Below, piece by piece: positions 1 through 7,556 of a stretch of 17,550 nucleotides of DNA. Position 1 is the first letter of the stretch. Every line of letters starts with the position of its first letter. The stretch is taken from positions 1-17,550 of the forward strand of contig UQLQ01000032.1 of NCBI GenBank assembly GCA_900541905.1. The letters are read 5' to 3'. The notes under the pieces are model-generated. The model ran no database searches. It saw nothing but the letters and a program-made list of their open reading frames with translations, and was not told the origin of the DNA. The stretch comes from an uncultured Oscillospiraceae bacterium (lineage in GTDB: Bacteria; Bacillota; Clostridia; Oscillospirales; Acutalibacteraceae). The position numbers and the translations under genes are program-made.

Positions 1-13
1 TATCTGTTAGAAA

Positions 14-42
14 TTGCATAGCAATTTCTTTTATGTTATAAT
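14..42 (+). promoter_or_regulatory. Predicted sigma-A promoter for the O-antigen ligase-like gene
   Basis: A -35 box TTGCAT (14-19) lies 17 bp from a consensus -10 box TATAAT (37-42). A TG dinucleotide at 34-35 makes this an extended -10. The inverted repeat GAAATTGC-ATA-GCAATTTC (10-28) covers the -35 box, so it may be an operator, or alternatively the stem of a terminator for a gene left of the window. The promoter is read directly from the sequence; the role of the repeat is inference. Confidence 0.65.
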
Positions 43-84
43 AACAATGTATATTATTTTTTATATTCGGAGGGTTTACATATC

Positions 85-1341
85 ATAAAAAAATTAAACG
101 GTGTTTTGAAACATACCAAAACACTCGGAGACTTTAACAGTATCTTGATGCTTTCGTTAACAGTTTCTATTTTCCTTCCTTTTTATATCACATTGGCGTG
201 TATGATTTTTGTGGTAATTGTTTCTGTTATCCAAAAGAAATCTCGAAAAGCCATATTTTTAAATCCATCCAACTTATTTCTTATGAGCATCATGCTGTAT
301 GGAGTGGTTGTCAGCAGTGTATATGTTAATTTTACAGGAATTATGTATTCGCTGGTTTTTCTGGTAGCGTTGATTGTTATGTTTTATGGTAAAACAATTA
401 TGACGCGAAAATTATTTGACAATATGATGGATGTAGCTTGTTTTACCAGTATAATTTGTGTACCAATTGCGGCAATTCAAATGTTTTGGTTTCCCGGGGT
501 AACAGTAGACGGCAGACCGCCGTCAACATTTACTAATGCTAATTATTATGGCATGATCATAGAATTTGTGGTAATTATTGCTATGTACCGTATTTTTACA
601 AATCAAAATGTAAAAATGAAGAAATGGTATATAGGTATTATTCTAATCAATCTGATTGGTTTATATATGTCGATGAGTATGTCATCGTGCATGACATTAT
701 GTTTAACAATGTTAATATATCTGATGATAAAAGGGAAAAAGAAGTCAGCAACAGCTTTATTCTTATTTATTGCTATTATTGCGTTTGCTTTGTTGTCAGG
801 GCAAGTATTTCCACGTATAGATACAACTACGGATATCTTCCGAACCAGAATAGATGTGTGGAGTACTGCGTTAAAAGGTATAGCTGACCATGCGTTATTT
901 GGTATGGGACCAAGTGCTTATCAGTTGGTATGGCCTGCTTACAACGGTTTTCCGACTTTTCATGCGCACAACTTATTTTTAGATACGCTACTGAACTTTG
1001 GCGTAGTAGGTGGATGTGCTATTTTCTTTTATGTTTTAACTCAGTTAAAAATGCTTATGAAACGATTCCAGATTAATGTGTGCAAAAACAGAAATATTTT
1101 GGTATTGGTTATGTTTGCTGCAGTTTTGATTCATGGTTGTACTGATGTTACTATTTTCTGGGTACAGACAGGTATGTTATTTTTACTGGTCTATACTTCG
1201 ACGGGTATTCAAAATAATGTAAAATCCTTCGTTCAAAGAAAACATAATATGTCTATTCATCATACAGAGATTTGGTCCGCGGAAGAGCATGAAACAAATC
1301 CGGAAGAAAGCGGACAATCGACATCTGATATTCATAATTAA
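85..1341 (+). CDS. O-antigen ligase/polymerase-like (Wzy_C) polytopic membrane protein
   Basis: A hydrophobic protein of about 411-418 residues with many predicted membrane segments. It resembles the O-antigen ligase/polymerase superfamily, which joins lipid-carried glycans outside the membrane. Numbering from the TTG at 106, visible family-like motifs are GRPPSTFTNANYYG (137-150), an R-x-R-x-D-x-W stretch (246-252) and the conserved loop FHAHNLFLD (285-293) with His286 and His288, followed by further membrane helices. The C-terminal tail is hydrophilic. The start is uncertain. The first in-frame standard start is TTG at 106, but the strong GGAGGG (69-74) sits 31 bases before it. ATA at 85 and ATC at 82 are better spaced, so the protein may begin about seven residues earlier on a rare start codon; I list 85. 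No glycan synthesis genes are seen nearby, so the substrate is unknown. It has its own promoter and terminator. Confidence 0.75.
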   Translation: MKKLNGVLKHTKTLGDFNSILMLSLTVSIFLPFYITLACMIFVVIVSVIQKKSRKAIFLNPSNLFLMSIMLYGVVVSSVYVNFTGIMYSLVFLVALIVMFYGKTIMTRKLFDNMMDVACFTSIICVPIAAIQMFWFPGVTVDGRPPSTFTNANYYGMIIEFVVIIAMYRIFTNQNVKMKKWYIGIILINLIGLYMSMSMSSCMTLCLTMLIYLMIKGKKKSATALFLFIAIIAFALLSGQVFPRIDTTTDIFRTRIDVWSTALKGIADHALFGMGPSAYQLVWPAYNGFPTFHAHNLFLDTLLNFGVVGGCAIFFYVLTQLKMLMKRFQINVCKNRNILVLVMFAAVLIHGCTDVTIFWVQTGMLFLLVYTSTGIQNNVKSFVQRKHNMSIHHTEIWSAEEHETNPEESGQSTSDIHN

Positions 1342-1356
1342 AAAGTATATAGACTC

Positions 1357-1400
1357 GAAAGCGCTATGGGAAAGATTACTTTCTATAGTGCTTTTTCTTA
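1357..1400 (+). terminator. Intrinsic terminator after the O-antigen ligase-like gene
   Basis: The arms at 1357-1374 (GAAAGCGCTATGGGAAAG) and 1379-1396 form an imperfect hairpin of about 16 bp with G-U pairs and a short loop, and the 3' arm runs into a T-rich stretch. It lies 16 bases after the stop codon and separates this gene from the two-component operon. Confidence 0.75.
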
Positions 1401-1491
1401 TAAAAATAAGTTATATTTTTATATTTAGGGTACCATTTTGTAATTGAGTTGTAAAAACATGAAGAAAATTTCGAACAATAGGGATGTACGG

Positions 1492-1520
1492 TTGTAAAAT
1501 AGCGTTATGAATGCTATATT
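1492..1520 (+). promoter_or_regulatory. Predicted promoter of the two-component operon
   Basis: TTGTAA (1492-1497) and TATATT (1515-1520) are separated by 17 bp, with TG at 1512-1513 giving an extended -10. The start codon at 1546 follows a GAGGTG ribosome binding site (1535-1540). The rest of 1400-1490 is A/T-rich and I see no other element in it. Confidence 0.6.
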
Positions 1521-1545
1521 AAATTTAATAAAATGAGGTGAAAAA

Positions 1546-2205
1546 ATGGCAAAAATATTAATTGTAGAAGATGATGTAAATATAGCAAAAATGCTTGAGG
1601 TTACTTTGTCTATCGGTGGATATGAGTCAGAAAGATGTGATAACGGAAAAAAAGCGGTGGATTTAGTAACTTCTCAGTCTTATGACTTAGTTTTATTGGA
1701 TGTTATGTTGCCGGATATGGACGGCTTTAAAGTAATTGAGTATATCGATAAAGAAGAAACGGCAGTTATTTTTCTAACAGCATTGCAAGATGTTATGGAT
1801 AAGGTAAAGGGACTAAAATTAGGTGCGGAAGATTATATTGTAAAACCGTTTGAAACTGTAGAGTTATTAGCCAGAATTGAAGTTGTACTGCGTAGAAAGC
1901 ACAAAAGCAACAATACGATACATTATGGTGACATTACCATGAATATTGACGAACATACAGTAAAAAAAGGGGACGATTACGTTAGTTTAACTCCAAAAGA
2001 ATTTGATATTCTTGCCTTTTTTCTGCAAAACCAGGACATTGCACTGACCAGAGAGCGCTTGCTTGCTACTGTATGGGGATATGAATTTATGGGGGAAACC
2101 CGTACAGTTGATATACACGTACAGCAAATACGAAAAAAGATGGGATTGCACAACAAATTGGTTACAATACCGAAGCTTGGTTATCGTTTGGAGAGGAATA
2201 ACTAA
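1546..2205 (+). CDS. OmpR/PhoB-family response regulator
   Basis: A 219-residue DNA-binding response regulator of normal family length. The receiver domain (about 2-117) has the acidic pocket Glu8/Asp9/Asp10, phospho-acceptor Asp52 in LLDVMLPDMDG, switch Thr78 and Lys100 in the KPF motif. The winged-helix domain (about 125-217) carries the OmpR-type pattern LTPKEFDIL, followed by the recognition-helix region ETRTVDIHVQQIRKKMG. It should be phosphorylated by the kinase encoded immediately after it; its stop codon directly abuts the kinase ATG (TAAATG). GAGGTG five bases before the ATG supports the start. It resembles general clostridial PhoB/WalR-like regulators, but the sequence does not identify the regulon, so I give no gene symbol. 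Confidence 0.95.
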   Translation: MAKILIVEDDVNIAKMLEVTLSIGGYESERCDNGKKAVDLVTSQSYDLVLLDVMLPDMDGFKVIEYIDKEETAVIFLTALQDVMDKVKGLKLGAEDYIVKPFETVELLARIEVVLRRKHKSNNTIHYGDITMNIDEHTVKKGDDYVSLTPKEFDILAFFLQNQDIALTRERLLATVWGYEFMGETRTVDIHVQQIRKKMGLHNKLVTIPKLGYRLERNN

Positions 2206-3669
2206 ATGAAACTTTGGCAAAAGATATTTTTGTGTTCTTTGGCATTGGTAATTTTGGCAATTGATGTTACATCGGTATTGCTGCTGTCCAACAGCCACAG
2301 ATTAACCGTAATGCGTGAAGAACAAAATGCCGTTTCGGAGCATAAATACTTATCCGTAATGCTTAAGGATAATGTAATTTATGAACGGTTAAAACAAAAT
2401 AAAGTGTTTCTAACCGAAGAGGAGGTAATCCAGGTAACTCAGTCTGCATTTGAGCCCCAATCCAGCGCACGTACCATAGGCTTGTCGTTATATACGGGAC
2501 AAAGGCGGTTGCTTAGCTATAATGGACGTTCGGAACAATTGGAAGTTTCTATTTTACAAAGTGCATCTCAATCCAGTGTATTAAATCAAGTACAGGGATT
2601 GGGAGGATATGCGCTGGAAATTGTAGATGATGGGGATGCGTCTTATTTAATTGTTATTTCTCAAATTATATTGGAAAGTCAACCCTATTATTTGATGACT
2701 TCCTCTGATGTAACTGAGATTTATACATTGTATAAGCAGCAATTAAACTATGTTTTGGTTATGAGTATGATATGTGCAACGGTGATTGCTTCTGTTTTAT
2801 TGATTGTAGTGTGGCTATTACTGTTGCCTTTGCGAAGAATCAATGAAGGAACTCGGCAAATTGCGCAGGGCAATTATAGTAAACGTTTGCCTGAAAAAGG
2901 AAGTACAGAATTTTCGCAACTATCACGTAATATGAATGAGATGGCGGAAGCAATTGAGCATAATATTAAAGATTTGGAAAGCGTTGCAGAAGACAGAAAT
3001 ACCTTCATTGCAAATTTGGCGCATGAAATGAAAACACCTCTGACTTCTATTTTAGGCTTTGGTGATTTACTTCGCATTAAACGTACGGTGGATGATAAAG
3101 AACGGCGTGAATATGCCGGTATTATTGTAGAGGAAACCAAACGGTTAAAAACTTTGTCAGGTAAATTGATGGAATTGATTACAGTAGGAAGTACACAATT
3201 GGATTGGCAAACAGTTCCTTTGACCAGTATTATGGAAGAAGTAGGACAGGCGCTGCAAATTTCTTTATCCAAGTCCGGCATTACACTGAATATAAAAGTA
3301 TGTAAAATAGAAGTGTCAGTGGACAAAGAATTGTTTAAGTCATTGATTTATAACCTGATTGACAATGCAATTAAAGCTTCAAAATCCGGCCAGGAAATTG
3401 AAGTCTTCGCCGAAGAAACAAATGGAATATTAACAATTGCGGTAAAAGACCATGGTATTGGTATTCCAAAAGAAGAAATCAATAAAATTATGCAGCCGTT
3501 TTATATGATCGATAAATCGCGAACCAGAAAAGCAGGAGGAGCAGGTTTGGGATTGGCGTTATGCTCCGAAATTGCAAGATTACACGGAGCCAGACTTCAA
3601 ATTGAAAGCGAACCCAGAAAGGGTACTTGCGTGAGTATTATATTTGATAAAAAGGGGGAGACAGAATGA
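2206..3669 (+). CDS. Membrane sensor histidine kinase (HAMP-HisKA-HATPase_c)
   Basis: A 487-residue transmembrane kinase, partner of the preceding regulator. Order: membrane helix about 7-28, an extracytoplasmic sensor domain about 30-180 with no motif I recognise, a second helix about 183-208, HAMP linker about 205-260, and a dimerisation domain with the phospho-acceptor His273 in LAHEMKTPLTS. The ATPase domain has the N box (Asn383, Asn387), the G1 motif DHGIGI (415-420) and the G2 motif GGAGLGL (444-450). All catalytic motifs are intact, so it should be active. There is no PAS domain between HAMP and HisKA. Translation probably couples to both neighbours: its ATG abuts the upstream stop codon, and its own stop overlaps the next start as ATGA (3666-3669). 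The signal it senses is unknown. Confidence 0.95.
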   Translation: MKLWQKIFLCSLALVILAIDVTSVLLLSNSHRLTVMREEQNAVSEHKYLSVMLKDNVIYERLKQNKVFLTEEEVIQVTQSAFEPQSSARTIGLSLYTGQRRLLSYNGRSEQLEVSILQSASQSSVLNQVQGLGGYALEIVDDGDASYLIVISQIILESQPYYLMTSSDVTEIYTLYKQQLNYVLVMSMICATVIASVLLIVVWLLLLPLRRINEGTRQIAQGNYSKRLPEKGSTEFSQLSRNMNEMAEAIEHNIKDLESVAEDRNTFIANLAHEMKTPLTSILGFGDLLRIKRTVDDKERREYAGIIVEETKRLKTLSGKLMELITVGSTQLDWQTVPLTSIMEEVGQALQISLSKSGITLNIKVCKIEVSVDKELFKSLIYNLIDNAIKASKSGQEIEVFAEETNGILTIAVKDHGIGIPKEEINKIMQPFYMIDKSRTRKAGGAGLGLALCSEIARLHGARLQIESEPRKGTCVSIIFDKKGETE

Positions 3670-4562
3670 AACTGCGGCAAAAAGAAAAAAAGTTTCATGT
3701 CATCGGACTCCTTGTAACACTTCTCATTTCGGCAGCTATTTTGGGCCTTGGATATATTTTAATCAGCAGTTTGCAATATTGGATTCCAAGTTATAAAAAT
3801 AAAATGACGTATATGGGCGAAGAAAATGTTCAAATGCAGCCGCTCTACTGGAATAGAGAAGAAGAAATTACCATTTATCCGTGGGGATTATATAAAAATG
3901 ATGCTGTGACATCTCTCACTGAAGATGATGAAATTTTTTTGAGGGAAATTCAAATCTCCGCTTTACTGAATCAGGCAACTCAAGCGAATAAAGAAACAGA
4001 TTTTATATCTCATTTTCAAAAGGTAACTTCGAATAATGTTCCGGTATATTTTCTAAAGAATTTTGAATGTACCGGATATTCGTTTTCAAGAGAAAATTCT
4101 GAGCAATCTCCTGCTATAGAAGATAAAGCGAATCATGTATCCAACAGTGCAGTAAAACGGACAAAAGTTGTGAACTGTGCAATAGACCAATATGGTCAAT
4201 TATTGTATTTACATGTGGCTGATAAAGAAAGTCTTCAAAAGTCTGCTGATAGAACCCAAATTGAAGAAGCATACAATAAATTTACAACTTCCAAAGAGTC
4301 TGATGATACTTCTGAAGACGATATCGTGGATGTTGCAGCAACTGACTTGTACCACTTATGTTTGTCAAATCCTTATCAAGATAAAGCTACTACAGCGTTA
4401 GAAAACTTTTTAAACTCTGACCATAATTCTTATGATGTTGTGATACAAGACCAGCAGATTTTGTTGATTTATACTCTGGATTCAGGTTATCGGTTTATTT
4501 TTATTTACAATGTTCCGATGGAGCAAATAGCAGGAATGAGCCTGGAAAAATTATCTGCATAA
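3666..4562 (+). CDS. Unrecognised membrane-anchored extracytoplasmic protein, third gene of the two-component operon
   Basis: I do not recognise a family for this 298-residue protein. It has a basic N-terminus (1-11), one strong membrane helix (about 12-36) and no obvious lipobox, so it should be anchored with some 260 residues outside the membrane. The outer part contains IYPWGLY (70-76), a polar acidic region with many Ser/Asp/Glu (about 145-222) and three cysteines (135, 171, 232). The start overlaps the kinase stop codon by four bases (ATGA) and a GGGGGAG (3654-3660) precedes it, so co-translation with the kinase is likely. By analogy with membrane-anchored partners of other kinases (YycH/YycI with WalK) it could modulate the sensor domain. 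That is inference from position and topology only; I see no sequence match to YycH or YycI. Confidence 0.85.
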   Translation: MKLRQKEKKFHVIGLLVTLLISAAILGLGYILISSLQYWIPSYKNKMTYMGEENVQMQPLYWNREEEITIYPWGLYKNDAVTSLTEDDEIFLREIQISALLNQATQANKETDFISHFQKVTSNNVPVYFLKNFECTGYSFSRENSEQSPAIEDKANHVSNSAVKRTKVVNCAIDQYGQLLYLHVADKESLQKSADRTQIEEAYNKFTTSKESDDTSEDDIVDVAATDLYHLCLSNPYQDKATTALENFLNSDHNSYDVVIQDQQILLIYTLDSGYRFIFIYNVPMEQIAGMSLEKLSA

Positions 4563-4587
4563 ATAAAGTTGAAATTTTTACACATTT

Positions 4588-4616
4588 TTGACATATTCTT
4601 ACAGACAACATGTAAT
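4588..4616 (+). promoter_or_regulatory. Possible internal promoter before the C39-like gene
   Basis: A perfect -35 TTGACA (4588-4593) is followed after 17 bp by TGTAAT (4611-4616). An alternative TATAAT at 4616-4621 is spaced too far (22 bp). I see no terminator between the preceding stop codon and this site, so read-through from the two-component operon is also possible. Confidence 0.45.
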
Positions 4617-4685
4617 ATAATATGACATAATATTGTTGTTACAAGTAAAGGAATAGAAAAGTTATTTTGGAAAGAATGTGTAAAA

Positions 4686-5531
4686 ATGAAAAATAAATAT
4701 GTATCCTCATACATATATTTTAAAAAGAAACGCTTTATTTTACTGGTTAGCATCGTAAGTTTTGTGGTTACTATTCTGGTAGTGATAGGGGTTGTTTTAA
4801 TGGCAATGGGTTTGTTTCATCAAGAAGATTCCATGTCTACTTTAAATCTTGGTAATACCGGAATTGAAAAAGCAGAAACGGTGAATCAAAAAGAAGCAGA
4901 AGAAAGCAATGGTTTTCTATTGGATGTTCCGTATCTTTCACAAGAAGGTGAATATCCTACAGCATGTGAAATTGTGAGTGCGGTTATGGTTCTTTCCTAT
5001 TATGGATATAATGTATCCATTGATGATTTTATTGATGATTATCTTCCAAAAGCGGATATTTTTGTTGATGCGGAGACAGGGCTTTTAACCAGTACAAGTC
5101 CTACACAGGCTTTTATTGGAGATCCCAGGTCTTCCGGAGGATATGGCTGTTATGCTCCGGTTATCGTAAGTGCTTTAAATGATGCGGTCGGCAATACGGC
5201 TTTAGCAATGGATACAACCGATACGGATATAGATGCATTGGTCGATAGCTATGTAAAACGTAATATACCTGTATTGTTATGGGCCAGCATTAATTTGGCG
5301 CCAACTTCCGTAGGGGATAGTTGGATACTGGAAGATACAGGAGAATGGTTTACATGGACAGCGGGAGAACATTGCATGGTACTGGTAGGAGCAGACCAAA
5401 ATTATTATTATTTTAATGATCCATACAACAGCAACGGTATTGTAAAATACCATAAAAATTTGGTAACAAAACGCTGGGAAGAGCTAGGAAAACAATCCGT
5501 AGTATTGGTACCAACCGCAATATCTAAATAA
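4686..5531 (+). CDS. Membrane-anchored C39-like (C39_2 family) cysteine peptidase-fold protein
   Basis: A 281-residue protein with a basic N-terminus, one membrane helix (about 17-43), a polar linker (about 45-76) and a C-terminal domain of the C39-like family (about 77-278). The domain opens with LDVPYLSQEGEYPTACE: Gln86 fits the oxyanion position and Cys94 the nucleophile. His229 in GEHCMVLVG and Asn244-Asp245 in YYFNDPY complete a papain-like arrangement, so the catalytic residues look intact. Family members act outside the membrane or have no known substrate, and no peptide export transporter is present here, so a bacteriocin-maturation role is not supported. The ribosome binding site is weak (GGAAAG at 4669-4674, 11 bases away). 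It ends just before the bidirectional terminator and may be read with the two-component operon. Confidence 0.85.
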   Translation: MKNKYVSSYIYFKKKRFILLVSIVSFVVTILVVIGVVLMAMGLFHQEDSMSTLNLGNTGIEKAETVNQKEAEESNGFLLDVPYLSQEGEYPTACEIVSAVMVLSYYGYNVSIDDFIDDYLPKADIFVDAETGLLTSTSPTQAFIGDPRSSGGYGCYAPVIVSALNDAVGNTALAMDTTDTDIDALVDSYVKRNIPVLLWASINLAPTSVGDSWILEDTGEWFTWTAGEHCMVLVGADQNYYYFNDPYNSNGIVKYHKNLVTKRWEELGKQSVVLVPTAISK

Positions 5532-5563
5532 AAAAAGAGCAGCATATGCTGCTCTTTTTTTAT
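5528..5563. terminator. Bidirectional intrinsic terminator between the C39-like gene and trpA
   Basis: A perfect 36-bp palindrome centred on GAGCAGCATATGCTGCTC (5537-5554), flanked by A7 (5530-5536) and T7 (5555-5561). Either transcript forms a G/C-rich hairpin followed by a U run. It contains the last bases of both convergent genes: the TAA of the C39-like gene (5529-5531) and the TAA of trpA (5560-5562 on the other strand). Confidence 0.95.
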
Positions 5564-6354
5564 GAAATATCATCCAAAGCATTTCGTAGGCTTTTTACAA
5601 ATGTACCCACAGTTGCTACAGAACGTTTCTGTTCTTGTCCTATTATTTTTACAATGGCACTGCCAACAATGACACCGTCGCAGTACGTTTTCATCTTTTT
5701 CACTTGTTCAGGAGAGGAAATACCAAAACCAACACAATATGGGATAGAGGCATGTTGTTTTATTGTATCAAAAAAACTGTCAAAATCAGTTTGGAATGTA
5801 TTTCTGACACCGGTAACTCCGGTAGAGGATACGCAATACAAAAATCCTTTGCTGTTTGCCGCAATGGCAGCAATACGGTCTTTAGACGTTGGGGCGACAA
5901 GATTAATTGGATACACGCCATGAGCGTAAGCACATTCATCAATTTCGTCATGTTCTTCAAACGGAAGGTCAGGCACAATGACGGCATCAATTCCTGTTTC
6001 TTGACATAGGGAAAAGAAACGCTCTACTCCAAAACGATAAATGGTATTGATGTACATCATGAATACCAACGGAATTTCCGTTTTTGTGCGTAGTTTTTTT
6101 ACCAATTCAAAAATACCTTCCAGAGTGGTTCCACCCTGTAAGGAACGCAGGCTTGCTTCTTGAATGATGGGTCCTTCTGCAATTGGGTCAGAGAATGGAA
6201 CACCTAATTCAATGAGATTAGCGCCTTGACGTTCCATTTCCAATACCAATTGTTCTGTGGTATCAAAATCAGGGTCACCTGCCGTAATAAAGGTAATCAA
6301 TGCTTTTTTGTTTTGTTTTTTTAATTCTGCAAACATGCTGTCAATTCTATTCAT
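5560..6354 (-). CDS. trpA: Tryptophan synthase alpha subunit
   Basis: A 264-residue TIM-barrel enzyme of normal length that cleaves indole-3-glycerol phosphate to indole and glyceraldehyde 3-phosphate, passing indole to TrpB. The general acid/base Glu49 is present in IELGVPFSDP. The second catalytic position, Asp60 in E. coli, is Glu60 here (DPIAEGP), encoded by GAA. Later phosphate-site motifs are also visible: VSSTGVTG, and GFGISSPEQV and GVIVGSAIV near the C-terminus. It is the last gene of the operon and overlaps trpB by eight bases (6347-6354), consistent with coupled synthesis of an alpha-beta complex. Its stop codon lies inside the shared terminator. Confidence 0.97.
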   Translation of the reverse strand: MNRIDSMFAELKKQNKKALITFITAGDPDFDTTEQLVLEMERQGANLIELGVPFSDPIAEGPIIQEASLRSLQGGTTLEGIFELVKKLRTKTEIPLVFMMYINTIYRFGVERFFSLCQETGIDAVIVPDLPFEEHDEIDECAYAHGVYPINLVAPTSKDRIAAIAANSKGFLYCVSSTGVTGVRNTFQTDFDSFFDTIKQHASIPYCVGFGISSPEQVKKMKTYCDGVIVGSAIVKIIGQEQKRSVATVGTFVKSLRNALDDIS

Positions 6355-7537
6355 GAATATCCACCCCTCTGTATCTGGCTACTTGATATACGTCTTTATC
6401 TCCACGTCCTGATAGGCATATTACCATAATTTCATTCTGTTTCATGGTTGGAGCAATTTTTCTGGCGGCAGCTACTGCATGGGCAGACTCAATTGCCGGA
6501 ATAATACCCTCCATACGGGATAAATATTCAAAGGCACAAACAGCTTCTTCATCTGTAATACTTACGTATTCAGCACGTTTGCTGGTGTGTAAGTGAGCAT
6601 GTTCCGGACCGATGCCGGGATAATCCAAACCGGCAGAAATAGAGTATACGGAATCAATTTGTCCTTCTTCATTTTGAAGGAATAAAGATTTCATACCATG
6701 GAAAATTCCTTTGGAGCCTTTTGCCATGGTAGCCGCATGTAAAGCGGTATCCACACCATGACCTGCTGCTTCAGCTCCTATTAAGCGTACAGTTTCATTT
6801 GGAATAAAGTCATAAAACATGCCAATGGCATTGGAACCGCCTCCCACACAGGCAACTACACAGTCAGGCAGTTTGTGTTCCATTGCTTCCAATTGGCGTT
6901 TTGTTTCCTCACCAATAATTTTTTGGAAGTCTCTAACCATGGTAGGGTATGGGTGAGGACCCATTGCGGAACCGATTAAATAGTATGTATTTTCAATGTT
7001 TGCGGTCCAGTCTCGCATGGCTTCGTTTACGGCATCTTTTAAAGTGCGGGTACCGCTTTTTACGCCCGTTACTTTTGCGCCAAGTAAATTCATACGATAT
7101 ACGTTTAATGCTTGACGCTCCATATCTTCTTCACCCATATAAACTTCGCATTCCATGCCGAACAGAGCAGCCACCGTAGCGGTTGCAACTCCGTGTTGGC
7201 CGGCACCTGTCTCGGCAATTAAACGTTTTTTGCCCATTTTTTTTGCCAATAATGCCTGCCCCAATACATTGTTGATTTTATGGGAACCTGTATGATTCAA
7301 ATCTTCCCGTTTGATATAAATTTTGGCTCCGCCTAAATCTTTGGTCATTTTTTCCGCATAGTAAAGCATGGAAGGCCTGCCTGCATAGTTGTGATACAAG
7401 TCTGTTAATTCTTTTTGAAACTGTGGGTCATTTTTATAAAAATCATATGCTTGTTCCAATTCGTGAACAGCATTCATAACGGTTTCGGGTACGTATTGTC
7501 CTCCGAAATCTCCGAATCTGCCTACTTTTTTCTTCAT
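6347..7537 (-). CDS. trpB: Tryptophan synthase beta subunit
   Basis: A 396-residue PLP enzyme that condenses indole with serine to give tryptophan. Lys87 in NHTGSHKINN is the PLP lysine, Glu109 in LIAETGAGQHG is the catalytic acid, and VGGGSNAIG is the phosphate-binding loop. The N-terminus GRFGDFGGQYVPE is typical of the trpB1 type that works with TrpA. The full-length, intact motifs and overlap with trpA point to a standard alpha2-beta2 synthase. It lies 19 bases after trpF. Confidence 0.98.
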   Translation of the reverse strand: MKKKVGRFGDFGGQYVPETVMNAVHELEQAYDFYKNDPQFQKELTDLYHNYAGRPSMLYYAEKMTKDLGGAKIYIKREDLNHTGSHKINNVLGQALLAKKMGKKRLIAETGAGQHGVATATVAALFGMECEVYMGEEDMERQALNVYRMNLLGAKVTGVKSGTRTLKDAVNEAMRDWTANIENTYYLIGSAMGPHPYPTMVRDFQKIIGEETKRQLEAMEHKLPDCVVACVGGGSNAIGMFYDFIPNETVRLIGAEAAGHGVDTALHAATMAKGSKGIFHGMKSLFLQNEEGQIDSVYSISAGLDYPGIGPEHAHLHTSKRAEYVSITDEEAVCAFEYLSRMEGIIPAIESAHAVAAARKIAPTMKQNEIMVICLSGRGDKDVYQVARYRGVDIHE

Positions 7538-7556
7538 GTATGTACCTCATTTCTGT

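Noticed and set aside
10..28. The repeat TTGC-ATA-GCAA as a second copy of the hcp operator (GTTGC-N4-GCAAC)
   Set aside because: The half-sites look alike, but the spacing differs by one base (5-3-5 instead of 5-4-5), which would place the two halves on different helical faces; the flanking bases also differ.
624..887. Small frame inside the O-antigen ligase-like gene
   Set aside because: Out-of-frame shadow of a clearly coding membrane protein, with no ribosome binding site or family resemblance.
4676..4696. Six-codon upstream frame (ATG TGT ... TAA) overlapping the start of the C39-like gene
   Set aside because: No ribosome binding site at a usable distance; such short frames are expected by chance in A/T-rich DNA.
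4686..5531. C39-like protein as part of a bacteriocin export system
   Set aside because: No ABC transporter, double-glycine leader peptide or immunity gene is visible; the domain is of the free-standing C39_2 type.
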